This document shows, in pieces, positions 25,741-37,850 of a stretch of 64,000 bases of DNA. This stretch comes from Metaphire vulgaris (lineage: Eukaryota; Annelida; Clitellata; Crassiclitellata; Megascolecidae), in NCBI GenBank assembly GCA_018105865.1, contig CM030840.1, positions 9,909,794-9,973,793 on the forward strand, given 5' to 3'. Numbering within the stretch: position 1 is the stretch's first letter; every line of letters begins with the position of its first letter. The position numbers and the translations under genes are program-made. Under the pieces are notes generated by a model. That model saw only the letters and a list, made by a program, of their open reading frames with translations, was not told the DNA's origin and did not search any database.

Positions 25741-26228
25741 CTAGAAAGATGCTCGCTTCGCTCCGCTCGCAGTGCAGGATAATACTAATCCAATACCTAT
25801 ACCTATTACCCAATCATTGAATTCATGCTGAACAACATTTCAATGATGTACATACGCCACCTAGCCAAGCTCTGCGCCATGTAATAATTAGGCCTATGTA
25901 CGTTAAAATCACGCAACTGTGACTATTTGTGACGCTGTACACGTATTTTTTGTGTACGTTAAAATGTACGTTAAAATTGCCTCCTCAAGCTACGAACAAT
26001 TGTTACCAATAGCAACGCCGTCGCATTCCACCCTCTGACGCTGCAATGACTCGACTAAACCGTGTTACCGTGCGATTACTACGAACAATTGTTACCAATA
26101 GCAACGTCGTCTTCGAACATCGCCCACCAACGCATCGCGACGTAAGGACTAAACCGTCTACCAATAGTCAACCAATCAGAACGCTTGAAGGTAACAGACA
26201 TACAGAATAAGGATTTTAATATTATAGA
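25741..26228 (-). mobile_element. Non-autonomous Helitron
   Basis: Read on the minus strand, it starts with TC (TCTATAATATTAAAATCCTT) after an A. It ends with a GC-rich hairpin (GCGAGCGGAGCGAAGCGAGC), about six bases, then CTAG followed by T. A 5' TC, a 3' hairpin plus CTRR and insertion between A and T are the Helitron rules. It is 488 bp with no Rep/helicase ORF. It contains CAACCAATCAGAACGCTTGA, also found in the Helitron-like units at 49921-50541. Confidence 0.8.
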
Positions 26229-27861
26229 TGAGACATCAGAATCATCATTTGCATCAACTAACACATCCCACCATTCTAATCTTAAAATTGTTGACTGGCT
26301 CTCATTTCAGTACAAAATGTTTAGCTCAGATTTCATTAGCCTTGGGAAAACAGGTAACTGACATCTTATATCAAAACTGTCAATTCCAAACAAATTCAAT
26401 GTGCTAAATTAGCTAACGATAATTAAACTTTTCTGATTTGCTCTTGTTTTTAAAATTTTTCTAAAATGAAGAAAATTATGATTTTTCAATAAATTCTCAG
26501 CTTAGATTTCATTTGTTTTGGAAGAACAGGCAACTAATAAAGGGTGGTGCTGTGGCCTGGTCACAGAGGTCTATATGATGCATATAGTGTATTATATAAA
26601 ACGGCGATAAAGCCCTGTACAAGGAGAAAACAAAGGCCCTTTGTGCCAGTATATAGCTTCTCGACAGACAAGACCCCTGCAGTACCTTTACAGAGGACTA
26701 CCTAGAAACTAGGAGCCTGCACAACTAGGCTAAACTGCATATCTTGGAGAAGGACAACTCTTATTTCAAATCCAGGCAGGAAAGGTCTGCTGAACCCTGG
26801 AAGATAACATTCCTATGAGAAGACAATTCTAATCAAATCACGCAGGGCTCAGATGCACAACTACCGCATTTGGACGATTATTACCTGTGTGCGGGTAATA
26901 CAAGAAATTACAAACCGCAGACCCCCTTGCGGGGTATATATTTTGTATGCAGGTTATACTGAAAACTTGAAACTAAAAATTTAAAAACACTGCTTTAAAC
27001 TAGAAGCTCTATTACGAAGTCACAGAACAATGCAGTACAAAATGATAAGATGAAATTTCAAAATTTTTGTGATGGCTATCTAACTGGTAAGTTACTTAAT
27101 ATTAATAATATATATATATGTAATAATATATGGGAGTGATAAATGACTAGAATTCACCAACGGAGGAACACTAAATACTTATAAAGAGCGCTATATAGCT
27201 CATTCGCTAACGGAGGAGTGATAAATAATGAAAAGGTGCTAAATAATTGGAATTCACTAACGGGAGCGATAAATGAATAGAATTGGCTAACGACAGAGTG
27301 CCATAGGCCTATGCAATATAAAACACACAACAAACACCAGACTTTTTAATTTCTTTTATTACGCAACTTGTTATGCATTAAATGCATTCAACAATATGTT
27401 TTTTAGACAATCAGTACTTAGAACCATATTACTAAGAGGTTAGGGTTAGATAACTTAAACATTTATTACGTCCTAACTTCGATTGGATTAACATCAAAAC
27501 GGATTTTCAAAATCGTCATCATACATTCGTCATGCCAACAATGTAAAAGAGCCCTTGACTTTGGCCTCGGCGCAGATATATTGACCGCTGCCTGGCTGAT
27601 CATTCACCTTTCCCATACCTATTTTAAGATAGGCTAAGCATGTAAGAATAAGCAGCTACTGTTGTACTATTTCCAAAGCGCTACATAAATCCACAAGATT
27701 TTACTTACCGTACATCATAGCATCGACACCTTCAAATACCTAAAGACTAGCATATGCGGGTTATATTCACGTGCGGCTTATGCTGGAACGTTGGAACATA
27801 ATTCATAATTTTTTTGCGGGTTATACACATATGCGGGTTATATACATGTTATGTTATGTTA

Positions 27862-28830
27862 CAATGTCAATTTATATAGCACAATAATCATGGCTGAAGG
27901 CCTAAGTCAAGAGCACTTTACTCACTGCACTTATATGATATATCATATATCATACAAGTACGTCTTAAATTTCTTTGCAAACAATTCGAGGTTACCGTAT
28001 ATACTCGAGATAAAGTCGATCCGAGTATAAGTCGAACCCTAGATTTTGGGTATTTAAAGGTGTCTAAAGTCATTGACCCGGGAATAAGTCGAAGTGACGT
28101 CATTGCGGCGAACCCTCTTGAGGTGATAGTGAGAGTCGGAACAATGGCGGACGCGAAGTGGGCATGTGGCGGCAGCGGCGCCATTGTTTTGATTGAAAAA
28201 CTGCATTTTAGCTTTGAACTATCGAGAAACTGAACGATTTTAACATTCCCAGATTGATTCCTGACGATTAAGAAAATTTTAAACCTGCTATTCGCTCATT
28301 CTTGACAATATAAAAATCTTAATTACCGGTAATCTTGATATTTTTATATTTATGTAGCGCCAATATTTAATTAATGTTTATGTGGCGCCTATAACTTACC
28401 AATCTTAAAAGCGCTGATGTGAACTTTTATTTAGATGCCGTAGCGTATGTTGAAAATAATTACGCAGTTAGCAAAATTACTTATTTTCGACATGCTATGT
28501 ATGGAAACTTTACTCAACAGTTAGTGCCTCGAGTATAAGTCGAGGTCAGGATATATAACCTGTTAATTGGCCTTAAATTTCTCGACTTTATCACGAATAT
28601 ATACGGTAGGTTCCATGGACACGTTATTACGTAGAGCGTTCCAGAGGGCAGGGTTCCCCGCGTAATAGATCTCTCACCAGGTTGCACTGTCTTCGATGGA
28701 GGAGGAACAAGCAACTTGACACTGTGACCAGATCGGAGCTGACAACGCCGGTCAGTAGGCAAAGGCCTGTGAACTAGTTCAGCCAGGTAGTCGGGGAAAG
28801 TTCGATCATACAAAGCTCGATATGTTAGTC
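27862..28830 (-). mobile_element. L2-like 3' fragment, minus strand, itself split by a 612-bp MITE
   Basis: The coding part before the MITE reads YDRTFPDYLAELVHRPLPTD, RRCQLRSGHSVKLLVPPPSK and ERSITRG, the standard C-terminal block. The 3' UTR after the MITE contains AAAGTGCTCTTGACTTAGGC and TGTGCTATATAAATTGACAT. The MITE occupies 27995-28606. The fragment lies inside the 26864-28900 element. Confidence 0.8.
27995..28606. mobile_element. 612-bp TA-flanked MITE (CCGTATATACTCG family), copy 1
   Basis: The inverted ends are CCGTATATACTCGAGATAAA and CCGTATATATTCGTGATAAA (reverse complement of the right end), flanked by TA. Tandem words like GAGTATAAGTCGA lie just inside both ends. Length and sequence match copy 2 (34550-35161) in the opposite orientation. 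An apparent Met-start ORF conserved between them is only a by-product of this identity. Confidence 0.92.
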
Positions 28831-29084
28831 AACATCGCTTATAGGTGATACGCTCTAGTGATAGGTGATACGTGTGCAGGTAATAATGGTGCAAATACAG
28901 TACTCAGCAGTTAATCAACAATGAATGTTGAAGATTCGTTTCTACTCAAATCCGGAGGCTCAACTCGCATTTACAGTGTCGTTCTGCTGCTCTGTAACAA
29001 AGCCAGTCGATCTCATCTTGGCCACCCATATCATACCACCTCTGAAAAGCACAACTAAAGCATCAACATGGATATCCTACTGTC

Positions 29085-29250
29085 ATGGTAGCATATGCTA
29101 CAATGAAGTGGGCAGAAGAAAACACAAAGGATGAATTCTACCATCAGCTTGAAGCCGCTGTTCACTCCACCTCTGCACACGAAGAACTAGCGATTCTTGG
29201 CAACATGAATGCAGTCATGGCTTCGGTAGGGGGTGCCGAGTTAGGCAGCC
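29085..29250 (+). mobile_element. RTE-like endonuclease fragment
   Basis: The translation KDEFYHQLEAAVHSTSAHEE followed by LAILGNMNAVMASVG matches the APE-endonuclease block KDxFYxQLxAxxxxxPxHExLxxxGDxNAxxG of RTE-type elements; the normal GD is GN here. It is a short orphan piece directly upstream of the L2-like element. Confidence 0.65.
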
Positions 29251-32200
29251 CGCAGGTGATGTGCCTGCTGATGTTTCGGACTTTTGCGGAAAGTTATGCC
29301 GAATTTTCAAGCGACTTGCGATTAATTACTCTCTTTGACACTTCCGGACAACCAGGGTGTTGTGGATTATTGCAATCGAACGTCATTAGACACAGTTTTT
29401 GCGTCGTTACTGAATCGTTCGAGGCCGACAGGTACTGCCATTGTTTCTTCAAAGCCAAGGGCTATCATAGCTCACCTGTCAACGCGTATGTTAATATCGA
29501 ACTATGTTTACCTGCAGTGAAGTCGGGAATTATTCATCGACGCCGACGAACTCGTTCGCCTATTCGCATTTCGAGCTCATGGAGATTCGGGTCAGCGTGA
29601 CCTGGCGGCTTCCAGCGTCCGTACGACGTAAGCTTGACCGCCTCGCTTTTCCAGCCCCCTTGTGGAGACCGAGAGCCCGAGGGTGTAGAGCTGGACAGAG
29701 ACTACACAGGTCAATCCCGGTCAGGTGGAATATGGATCGCCCTCATGGGTCTCACCAGGACACTCGTAGAACTGAATCACAGCACCGCTCTACCTTGACG
29801 TTAGTGTATCCAGTGGTCGAACGGTGCTCTGGGCCCCCAGCCAGGAAGCTGGGCCTCAGATTACTTAACATTTGTTCGCTGAACAACAAGACAGAAAACG
29901 TTCTAGAACTTTTTGCAGATTATAAGCTGGATATGCTTATTTTAACGGAGACTTGGCATGAGAACTCTGACGCCGTCGCCGTTAAGAGACTGCGTGGCCA
30001 TGGACTAAATGTTGTCGAGGCAGCACGGACGATTCCTCGGGAAGCAAACCTTGACAACATCTACTACACTAACCATGGCGGAATAGCCTTCGTCTCCAGG
30101 CCGGGTATAACTGTGGCGAAGCTCGATACTAAGCTCAATCCGAGATCATTCGAGCTTCTATGCTGCCGAATCAGTGTCGGCCACAAGTCAATCATGCTTG
30201 CGGCTATCTACAGACCAGGATCGCGACCAGTCACTGACCACTTCTTCACCGAGTTCACGGTCCTACTGGAGTCACTCTCCACCTTCAAGAGCCCAATATG
30301 GATAGCCAGAGATATGAATCTGCACCTGGAGCGTCCGACCGACAAAAACACCATGAAACTCATTCAGCTTCTCGACACGTTCAACCTGCGGCAATTAGTC
30401 AGGGAGCCGACACACGATCGTGGAGGGCTGCTAGACGTAGTCATTTCTCCAGCGGATGAGGACACACACGACGTAGTGATGGCAGACACTGGCCTCTCAG
30501 ACCATAAGCTGGTCCGCTGGACACTCCCGGCCACAACCAGAATTCATGACGATTCGGAGGAGGCGCTGGGCGCTCTTGGATCGGGGTCGGTTTATCGACC
30601 GGCTTAAAGAGTCGTCGCTTTGCAGCCCTCATGACCTCATAGAACCAGCTACTGCAACGGATCTGGCCGACCGTTACCACACAGTTATCACTGGAATATT
30701 GGATGACCTGGCACCATTCGTGGAATCGATTGTGCCGATTCGACCTCACCTCCCTTACTATGATCAGGATTGCCGAAAAGCGAGGCGGAAGGCTCGACGT
30801 TTGGAACGGGCTTTCCAGAAGCGGAAGAAGCGTGGGCTTGGGAGAGACGACGCTGCTTATAACGCCTGGCGTGAAGCCCTTAAAGATAGCAGGCGTCTTG
30901 TTAGGGCGAAGGGTCGCCAATTCTGGAAGAGCTCGCTTGAATCAGCAGCTTCGGATTCGGGCAGACATGGAAGCATCTGGACAGACTTCTTGAAACCACG
31001 ATCATCGCGGCCGTGTGACCACTAGTTTTTCTGCAGACGACTTCCATCAGCATCTTGAGGACAAGATCACCGCCATTCGCAGAAGAACGTCGGATGCGGA
31101 GCCGGTGGGCTACACCGAGATTACAAGATCCTCCTCACCGAGCTCTCGGCTCGGCGAGGAGGACGTTATCGCGATCGTCCGGCATCCCGAATAAACAGTG
31201 TGACCTCGACCCCTTCCAGTATGGCTTCTCAAGGAAGTGATCGACACTCTGGCGCCATTTCTCGTGACGCTTATGACCACGTCTCTGAGAACCGGCGAGT
31301 TTCCCTCGTGCTGGAAACATGCAATTGTAATTCCACGGCTGAAGCGGGTGGGAGCGAATACAACCGACATCGACAACTATCGCCCAGTTTCCAACCTAAC
31401 CTTCCTCTCCAAAGTCCTGGAGAGGTTCGTCAATACGCAAATGGTTGGATATCTAGCAGCGAACGGACTAATGCCGAAGAACCAGTCGGCATACAGACGC
31501 GGTCATTCCACTGAGTCGGCCATCCTGTGCATTTTTAATGATATTGTTGATGCCATATCGAATGATCGAGTCGCTCTCCTCTGCCTTCTGGACCTATCGG
31601 CAGCCTTCGATACTGTCGATCACGAGATTATGGTCCGACGACTGGAGCTTTCTTACGGCATCAAGGGAGGAACCCTCAAGTGGCTGCAAGACTACCTAAC
31701 CGATCGCACGCAGTCGGTATGGTGGAACGGGGTCATGTCCTCACCGCGTCCTGTTCTCAGTGGCGTGCCGCAGGGGTCTGTGCTAGGCCCGCTCCTGTTT
31801 ATTCTGTATGTCGCAGACATCGGACGGATTGTCGAGGAGTGCGGGCTAGACCCTCATGCTTACGCAGATGATGTACAGATCCTCGCCTCTTGCCCTGCCA
31901 GAGACATGGAACAACTACGTGACCGCGTCACAGCGTGCATAGCCAAAATCAAACTCTGGACCGAGGCAAATCGTCTGGCTCTCAATCCCGCCAAGACGGA
32001 AGTTCTCTGGATTACCACCCCAAGGAAGACGCATCTAATTAGCCATGCGCCGCTCATCATTGGTATGGTGGAACGGGGTCATGTCCTCACCGCGTCCTGT
32101 TCTCAGTGGCGTGCCGCAGGGGTCTGTGTCCTATTGTCCCTATTGTCCCGTCGGCCGAGGTCCGTCTTCTCGGAGTTCTATTAGACGAGTCGCTGTCACT

Positions 32201-32872
32201 CCTGGACCACATCGGCATCGTCGCTCGCAATTCCTTCTACCAGCTCCGGCAGATTAGAGCGATAAGAAGACACATACCTGCGTCTGCTGCGACCCAGCTT
32301 GTGCGGGCACTGGTGCTTACGAGAATAGACTACTGTAATAGTATACTACTCAGAACGCCAGACTACCAGCTGAATCGTCTGCAGATGGTCTTGAATGCTT
32401 CCGCCCGAGTGATCTTTCAGACCAGGTGGTGTGAGCACGTCACTCCCCAACTTCGGGACAGACTAAACTGGCTACGCATTCCGGAGCGGGTAATCTACAA
32501 GAGGTGCTGGTTTACGTTCAGAGCACTCTACGACCCGTTCTGCCCAGACTATCTATCGGTGCTTCTTCGAAAGCCTCCATCCACAGAAGGTCGCTTGCGG
32601 CTCAGATCCTCCAGTCGGGTCCGACTGACGGTGCCTCCTCCCTCGAAAACAGCCAAACTGGGGGAGCGTTCTGTTACTCGAGGGAACCCGGCTCTCTGGA
32701 ACGCGTTACCAGACAGTGTCACCAACGCGACCAACTTGGAAACATTCGCTAAGAAACTAAAAACGCACTTGTTCGGACACTCTTTTAATTCAATGTAAAG
32801 CACTCTTGACTCTAGCCCGCTAGGACAATAGCGCTATATAAATTAGCCTATAACTAACTAACTAACTAACTA
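29250..32872 (+). mobile_element. L2-like non-LTR retrotransposon, nearly full length
   Basis: This is the most complete retrotransposon here. The APE endonuclease spans about 29860-30540 (LLNICSLNNKTENV, LTETWHENSDAVA, AIYRPGS, then DTGLSDHKLV). An Arg/Lys-rich linker spans 30600-31030. RT spans 31237-32060 with DLSAAFDTVDH (motif A), SGVPQGSVLGPLLF (B) and YADDVQI (C). The C-terminal domain ends 32798 with VPPPSKTAKLGERSVTRGNP and LKTHLFGHSF. The 3' UTR has GCACTCTTGACTCTAGCC and ATAGCGCTATATAAATT, then an (AACT)n tail. Breaks: a frameshift near 30600, stops and frame changes around 31190-31240, and a 67-nt duplication at 32062-32128. Confidence 0.92.
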
Positions 32873-32929
32873 TGGCAAGTTCTCATCTGAGTTTTGAATC
32901 AACCATAATTATGGATCCCTCACCTCAAA

Positions 32930-33850
32930 TTATTATTATTGTGATGTAATGTAATGTATGTAATGTAATAAAATATTTGTATAGCACCTCTTCTGAAGAA
33001 TCACTCAGAAGCGCTCCTGCTGCAATTACTGCATATTGACAAAGAGATAAGTTTAAGTCGTTTCAAAAAGAGGGTCATAGAATTAGGAGTTGCTAATCCA
33101 TGCAAACTGGCGTCAGGAGCATTCCAAAGGAGAGGGCCAACTGATTCAAAATCTCATTTCAGGAACAAGAAGTTTCATGCTTGGGCACACTGAGAAGACC
33201 ATGGGTTGTGGACCAATGACATGGCTGACCAGGGATAGAGCTAAGAGGATGGAGTAGTTCAAAAAGAGTAAGATGGAGTGGCACCAAAAAGAGAGTGAAA
33301 CCACTCTCAACACACGAAACTCGACTCGAGCAATGGTCACCGTAATTATAACACACTATTATTATTTTTACCAGACAGTTTCTTCAGCAAAATAGACAGG
33401 ACTAAGGTCCAAGACAAGAGCGCTTAACAAGTGGAGTCATAGGATGAGGTTATAACACACTATTATTATTTTTACCAGACAGTTTCTTCAGCAAAATAGA
33501 CAGGACTAAGGTCCAAGACAAGATCGCTTAACAAGTGGAGTCAAAACCTATCTTAAATAAATATGGTTTTTAGGTTCTTGTGGAAAGATTCAGCTGAGGC
33601 TGCCTCAGTCACGACATCAGGTAACTTGTTCCATAGGATCAGGTTATAAAGCCTCTCTGAAAAATTACCAAGAAGCACCCAAACTATGATTAACACAAAT
33701 ATGCAAAAGGTAGGACTTCAGACATTTAAGAAAGAGTGACATGGAGTCAGTAGTTACAACTCTGTGTATGTCTGAGTCAAGAGCATTTAATATGAGTGAA
33801 CCAACTAGCTAAAAAGCCTTATTGCTGAAATAACAAGGTCCAAAACAGTA
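32930..33850 (-). mobile_element. L2-like 3' fragments, minus strand, with duplicated 3' UTR
   Basis: Between 33850 and 33550 the minus strand gives LILWNKLPDVVTEAASAESF then HKNLKTIFI and a stop, the usual end of the C-terminal domain. The following 3' UTR (TTGACTCCACTTGTTAAGCG ... GTCCTGTCTATTTTGCTGAA) is present twice in tandem at 33450-33549 and 33346-33449. A second, more decayed 3' part extends to about 32930. Confidence 0.7.
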
Positions 33851-33856
33851 CTTAAC

Positions 33857-33959
33857 CTGTTTCCTGGGCCACCACGAGGTGGATAATTTGATTTGCGGGC
33901 TGAATCAGAGAACTCTGACGAATCGTTTTCAGGATGATGTCTACTGTCGTCACCAGCGT
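33857..33959 (-). CDS. DDX3: DDX3-like helicase, short N-terminal exon (DAGDDSRHH)
   Basis: This 103-nt exon is entered after TTTTTGAAG and left at AACAG|GTTAAG. Two bases complete an Asp codon from 39074; then it encodes AGDDSRHHPENDSSEFSD, SARKSNYPPRGGPGN and two bases of Arg. It is acidic and then basic with PPRGG, consistent with the disordered DDX3 N-terminal tail. Support rests on splice signals and on phases that fit both neighbours. Confidence 0.87.
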
Positions 33960-34299
33960 CTTCAAAAATCAAGTTCATCCAAAAATCAAACTAATAACAC
34001 TATGTTAAAATTTTAAACAATAGCATCACATAAAACAAATATGAAAGGTCTTGTATATGCAAATAGGTCACTGAAAAGAAATTAATTAGAATCATAATCC
34101 ACCCCCCCTTCCTTGCACATACTGATCCCCTCTTCAAAAACCTAAACCTTTTGATAGCTCACAATATCCACATTATGCAAACAGCCATTTCCAGTCATAA
34201 TTTAGCCTCTATTCTAATATCCATTCCCATCATATTTGCAGTACAATAGACAGGGCAAGACAACAAATTTACCAAGTTATGATAAACAAATTTGGTCCC

Positions 34300-34430
34300 T
34301 ACCTACATTGAAAACGCATTTATTTCGTATATCGTATGACTGCCTTTTGTAAAACACTCTTGCCTTTGGCCTTGGCCAAGCTATAGCACTACATAAATTA
34401 TCAAGTAGAATAGAATAGAATAGAATAGAA
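34300..34430 (+). mobile_element. L2-like 3' tail with (TAGAA)n
   Basis: PTLKTHLFRISYDCL with a stop, then AACACTCTTGCCTTTGGCCT, GCTATAGCACTACATAAATT and an AGAATAGAATAGAAT tail. Only the last codons and the 3' UTR of an L2-like element remain. Confidence 0.75.
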
Positions 34431-34549
34431 TTTAAATCAGACTATTTCTGATTATAAGATATTTTCAAAAATGTCAGCTGTCTTACAAAAGCCTACAGTC
34501 GCATTCTCCATCCAAATTTAACACTCCATTGGTACCAATGTTCTAACTA

Positions 34550-35161
34550 CCGTATATATTCGTGATAAAGTCGAGAAATTTAAGGCCAATTCACAGGTTA
34601 TATATCCTGACCTCGACTTATACTCGAGGCACTAACTGTTGAGTAAAGTTTCCATACATAGCATGTCGAAAATAAGTAATTTTGCTAACTGCGTAATTAT
34701 TTTCAACATACGCTACGGCATCTAAATAAAAGTTCACATCAGCGCTTTTAAGATTGGTAATTTATAGGCGCCACATAAATATTAATTAAATATTGGCGCT
34801 ACATAAATATAAAAAAATCAAGATTACCAGTAATTAAGATTTTTATATTGTCAAGAATGAGCGAATAGCAGGTTTAAAATTTTCTTAATCGTCAGGAATC
34901 AATCTGGGAATGTTAAAATCGTTCAGTTTCTCGATAGTTCAAAGCTAAAATGCAGTTTTTCAATCAAAACAATGGCGCCGCTGCCGCCACATGCCCACTT
35001 CGCGTCCGCCATTGTTCCAACTCTCACTATCACCTCAAGAGGGTTCGCCGCGATGACGTCACTTCGACTTATTCCCAGGTCAATGACTTTAGACACCTTC
35101 AAATACCCAAAATCTAGGGGTCGACTTATACTCGGATCGACTTTATCTCGAGTATATACGG
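34550..35161. mobile_element. 612-bp TA-flanked MITE, copy 2
   Basis: It has the same length and near-identical sequence to copy 1, in the opposite orientation, with TA on both sides (34548-34549, 35162-35163). The near identity over the whole length indicates recent mobility compared with copy 3 at 39639-40243. Confidence 0.93.
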
Positions 35162-35318
35162 TAAGCAGTTGTAAATTTTTTAGTTATGCTCATTCACAAT
35201 AAAATTTTTATTTTAGACATTGCATTTACCATAATACAAACAAATCATTGGAAATGCAGGCTTTGTACTGAGATTCTTTCTCTGCTCCATTGAGAGTGAC
35301 TCCTTTTAGTATCCTAAA

Positions 35319-36304
35319 CAACATTCCCTCTAATTTTTTTGGGTACTGTGCAAAGTTTCAGTTGGTCTGAACAACTCAAAAATTCTGCTGTGCAAGGTAT
35401 ATATGAGATTTTAAAAGATTTTTAAAAATTGTATTGCCTTGTTTCATATGCTAGTCAAGTGAAGACTGAAGACTGGTGCCCAACAAAATAAGCTTTTTCA
35501 AAAATTGCAATAAAACCTAATTAATGAAATGAACTTGAAATTTCTTAAAGTCGTTATAACTAAGTCTTATTGACAAAACATCACATCATCTATGGCTTCA
35601 TTGTAATCGAAATTCTAACGTTAAGACAACAGTCATTGCTGAGAACTCGAGGTCCCCTCTGAGGCCCCCCTACACCCTTTTGTCGTCTGTCTTTTATTGA
35701 CTGCCATCGTTTATACATGTTGTCTATAAGTGAAGATGCATTTAAGCTGCACGCTACGTTCCAAGACAGAGTCAGGTAATTCCGTGTTAACGTGTTCGTT
35801 TAGCCATTCAGTCTTAAATTTTGTTATACATTTCTTTTTTGAAGCTGCAGATGTTCCCGACTCCGCTTCGCTATTGCGTTTAGACATTACGACGATTATT
35901 CGACTAAAATATTTGAGAAATTTTACGAATATTTAGCTCCAACACGGATTTTTCTGTATACGCTATTTGAAATTTGAGCTACATAACAACGTAATGGAAG
36001 TTGGATGCGCCGTCAGAAGCCAAGGTCAGAAGGCTTTGGCGCCATTCACGAAATTGTTTTATAGCGCTTGATTTTGTTTAGACTACGAACGATCATTGGG
36101 CCATGTAATGAAACTCATTTTCGCCACAACTATTACTGCATGTTCTGTAATTGTGCTTCAAGACAAATTTTTGTTAAAATGTTTCAGCTTTGACTAATGT
36201 ATTATCTTATAAATGCCACTCAAAAATCACTGCGCGCTACTCAAAAACTTCTGCGTGCTGGCCCTAAAAATATTGTGCAATTGCGCAGCTTAGAGGGAAC
36301 GTTG
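35319..36304. mobile_element. hAT element with CAACATTCCCTCTAA ends
   Basis: The ends are CAACATTCCCTCTAA and CAACGTTCCCTCTAAGCTGC (reverse complement of the right end), flanked by perfect 8-bp repeats ATCCTAAA (35311-35318, 36305-36312). Such ends occur in a widespread animal hAT group. The 986-bp interior shows no transposase motifs. Confidence 0.92.
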
Positions 36305-36339
36305 ATCCTAAATCTTTATTACTGATATGCAATGTATCT

Positions 36340-37687
36340 AGGGAGATCCGTCGATACCAGCCGGTGCCTGTCGTTATCAATCTCGTCTGTGCCCTCGTCT
36401 TAGCACGAGTAGATTATTGTAATAGCGTTCTGCTCGGACTTCCTGCCAAACAACTACATCGTCTTCAGTCGGTGCTAAACGTCTCAGCTCGTCCGATTTT
36501 TGGCTCGAGTTGGAACGAGCACGTGACACCGTTTCTACGCGATAATCTTCACTGGCTCAGGATCCCGGAGCGCATAGCTTTCAAGCGTTGTTGGCTAAAA
36601 TTTTGGGCGCTGTATGATCCCTTTTGCCCCTGCTACTTATCGGGCCTGGTCATCAAGTCTACGGCGGTCGAAGTTGAATATCTCAAAAATTACTGAAGAG
36701 AGCAGGCTAAAACTTTACAATCTTTCAGATGGATGTTTGGGGAGCATTTGTGGTAAATTTCATAATTTTTTTGAGATGGTCAAGCTGGAGCCATTGGTTG
36801 AATTGACATGGAATGACTCAATATAGGTTCAAATTATGCAATCATTTCAATGAGAAAGAATCAAGACACCAACATGAAATTTTCACCATAGTTAGTACTT
36901 ACCAAGCACTACAAGCCTGCAAAGTTTGAAAACTGTGAATTACTGTCAACATGGTCATATAGGGGTCGATGTGGGTGCAAAAATAGGTAACGGTGACTCA
37001 GAAGATGACGCATAGTGGGTACAAGGTCTCATTATTGACAGAAATCCTGTCTGCAATTGATGAGTACATATATGTAGCTACATTAAGACGCAACAGACAT
37101 AGTCTAATGTTTTGCCGATTCATGGTAATACCGGGTCAAATATCGGTGAAAACTGGCTGTTATGGGATGTTTGGACATTTTTAGTGCATGCTGTGTAGCA
37201 CCTATGACAAAGATTAATACACCATTCAACTCAGCTGGAACAAGTGTATGCACACTGCAAATTTCAGCCTGATATCTGCTGTGGTTCTCAAGATACTAAA
37301 CTTCAAAAATCGTAAAACGTAACATGCCGCGTCGACTCACAACTACCCTCGTATCTTCAAAATATCATATCTCTGAGAGTTTTTGACAAAAGAAGCTGAA
37401 AATTTCAGGAATTACATAAATTGAGCTGTACTACAAGCCCTGCAAATTTCTTGAAGATCTGAGATGGTGTGGTGAGCAATTGTCTAAATACTGGTTGAGT
37501 TGACATGGAATGACCCAGGGGCAATCTGAGTCTGTGGAACTCTCTGCTGAAGAATGTGACAATTGTGACCACCCCTGTTTTGTTTATCAAGTGCCTTAAG
37601 ACGCATATGTTTAATATCTCTTATAGTGTTCATTGTTAAGCGCTTTTGACTTTAGTCTTCACTATACTTACTGTGCTCTATAAATTC

Positions 37688-37743
<56 letters not shown>

Positions 37744-37745
37744 TA
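36340..37745 (+). mobile_element. L2-like 3' fragment split by an unidentified segment
   Basis: The left part to about 36660 reads LVCALVLARVDYCNSVLLGL, RLQSVLNVSARPIFGSS and HWLRIPERIAFKRCW. The right part from about 37508 reads NLSLWNSLLKNVT, LKTHMFNISYSVHC with a stop, then AGCGCTTTTGACTTTAGTCT and a (TAA)n tail. About 840 bases between them contain TTGACATGGAATGAC twice (36800 and 37500) and no recognised ends. Confidence 0.75.
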
Positions 37746-37850
37746 ATAATAATAATCTAAGATTTCCCTTTAGTCACTGTATCTGTGCCCAATTATTATT
37801 TTAAATATTAACCATACATTTAAATGTACAAACTATTTGCATTTCACTAA

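Larger units (their letters stand above)
26864..28900. mobile_element. TA-target DNA transposon, copy 2 of the 1025-3249 family
   Basis: The ends CCGCATTTGGACGATTATTA and CTGTATTTGCACCATTATTA (reverse complement of the right end) are diverged forms of the copy-1 ends. TA lies outside both. Relative to copy 1 it is in reverse orientation. Shared interior landmarks are the ACCCGCATACG-like repeats, CATGTAAGAATAAGCAGCTA and TTCGTCATGCCAACAATG. It was later hit by an L2-like insertion near its right end. No ORF remains. Confidence 0.8.

Noticed and set aside
27918..35202. A conserved Met-start ORF (MAPLPPHAHFASAIV...) found twice
   Set aside because: It lies inside the two near-identical 612-bp MITE copies and is conserved only because the whole element is. 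It is absent from copy 3, and no protein family is recognised.
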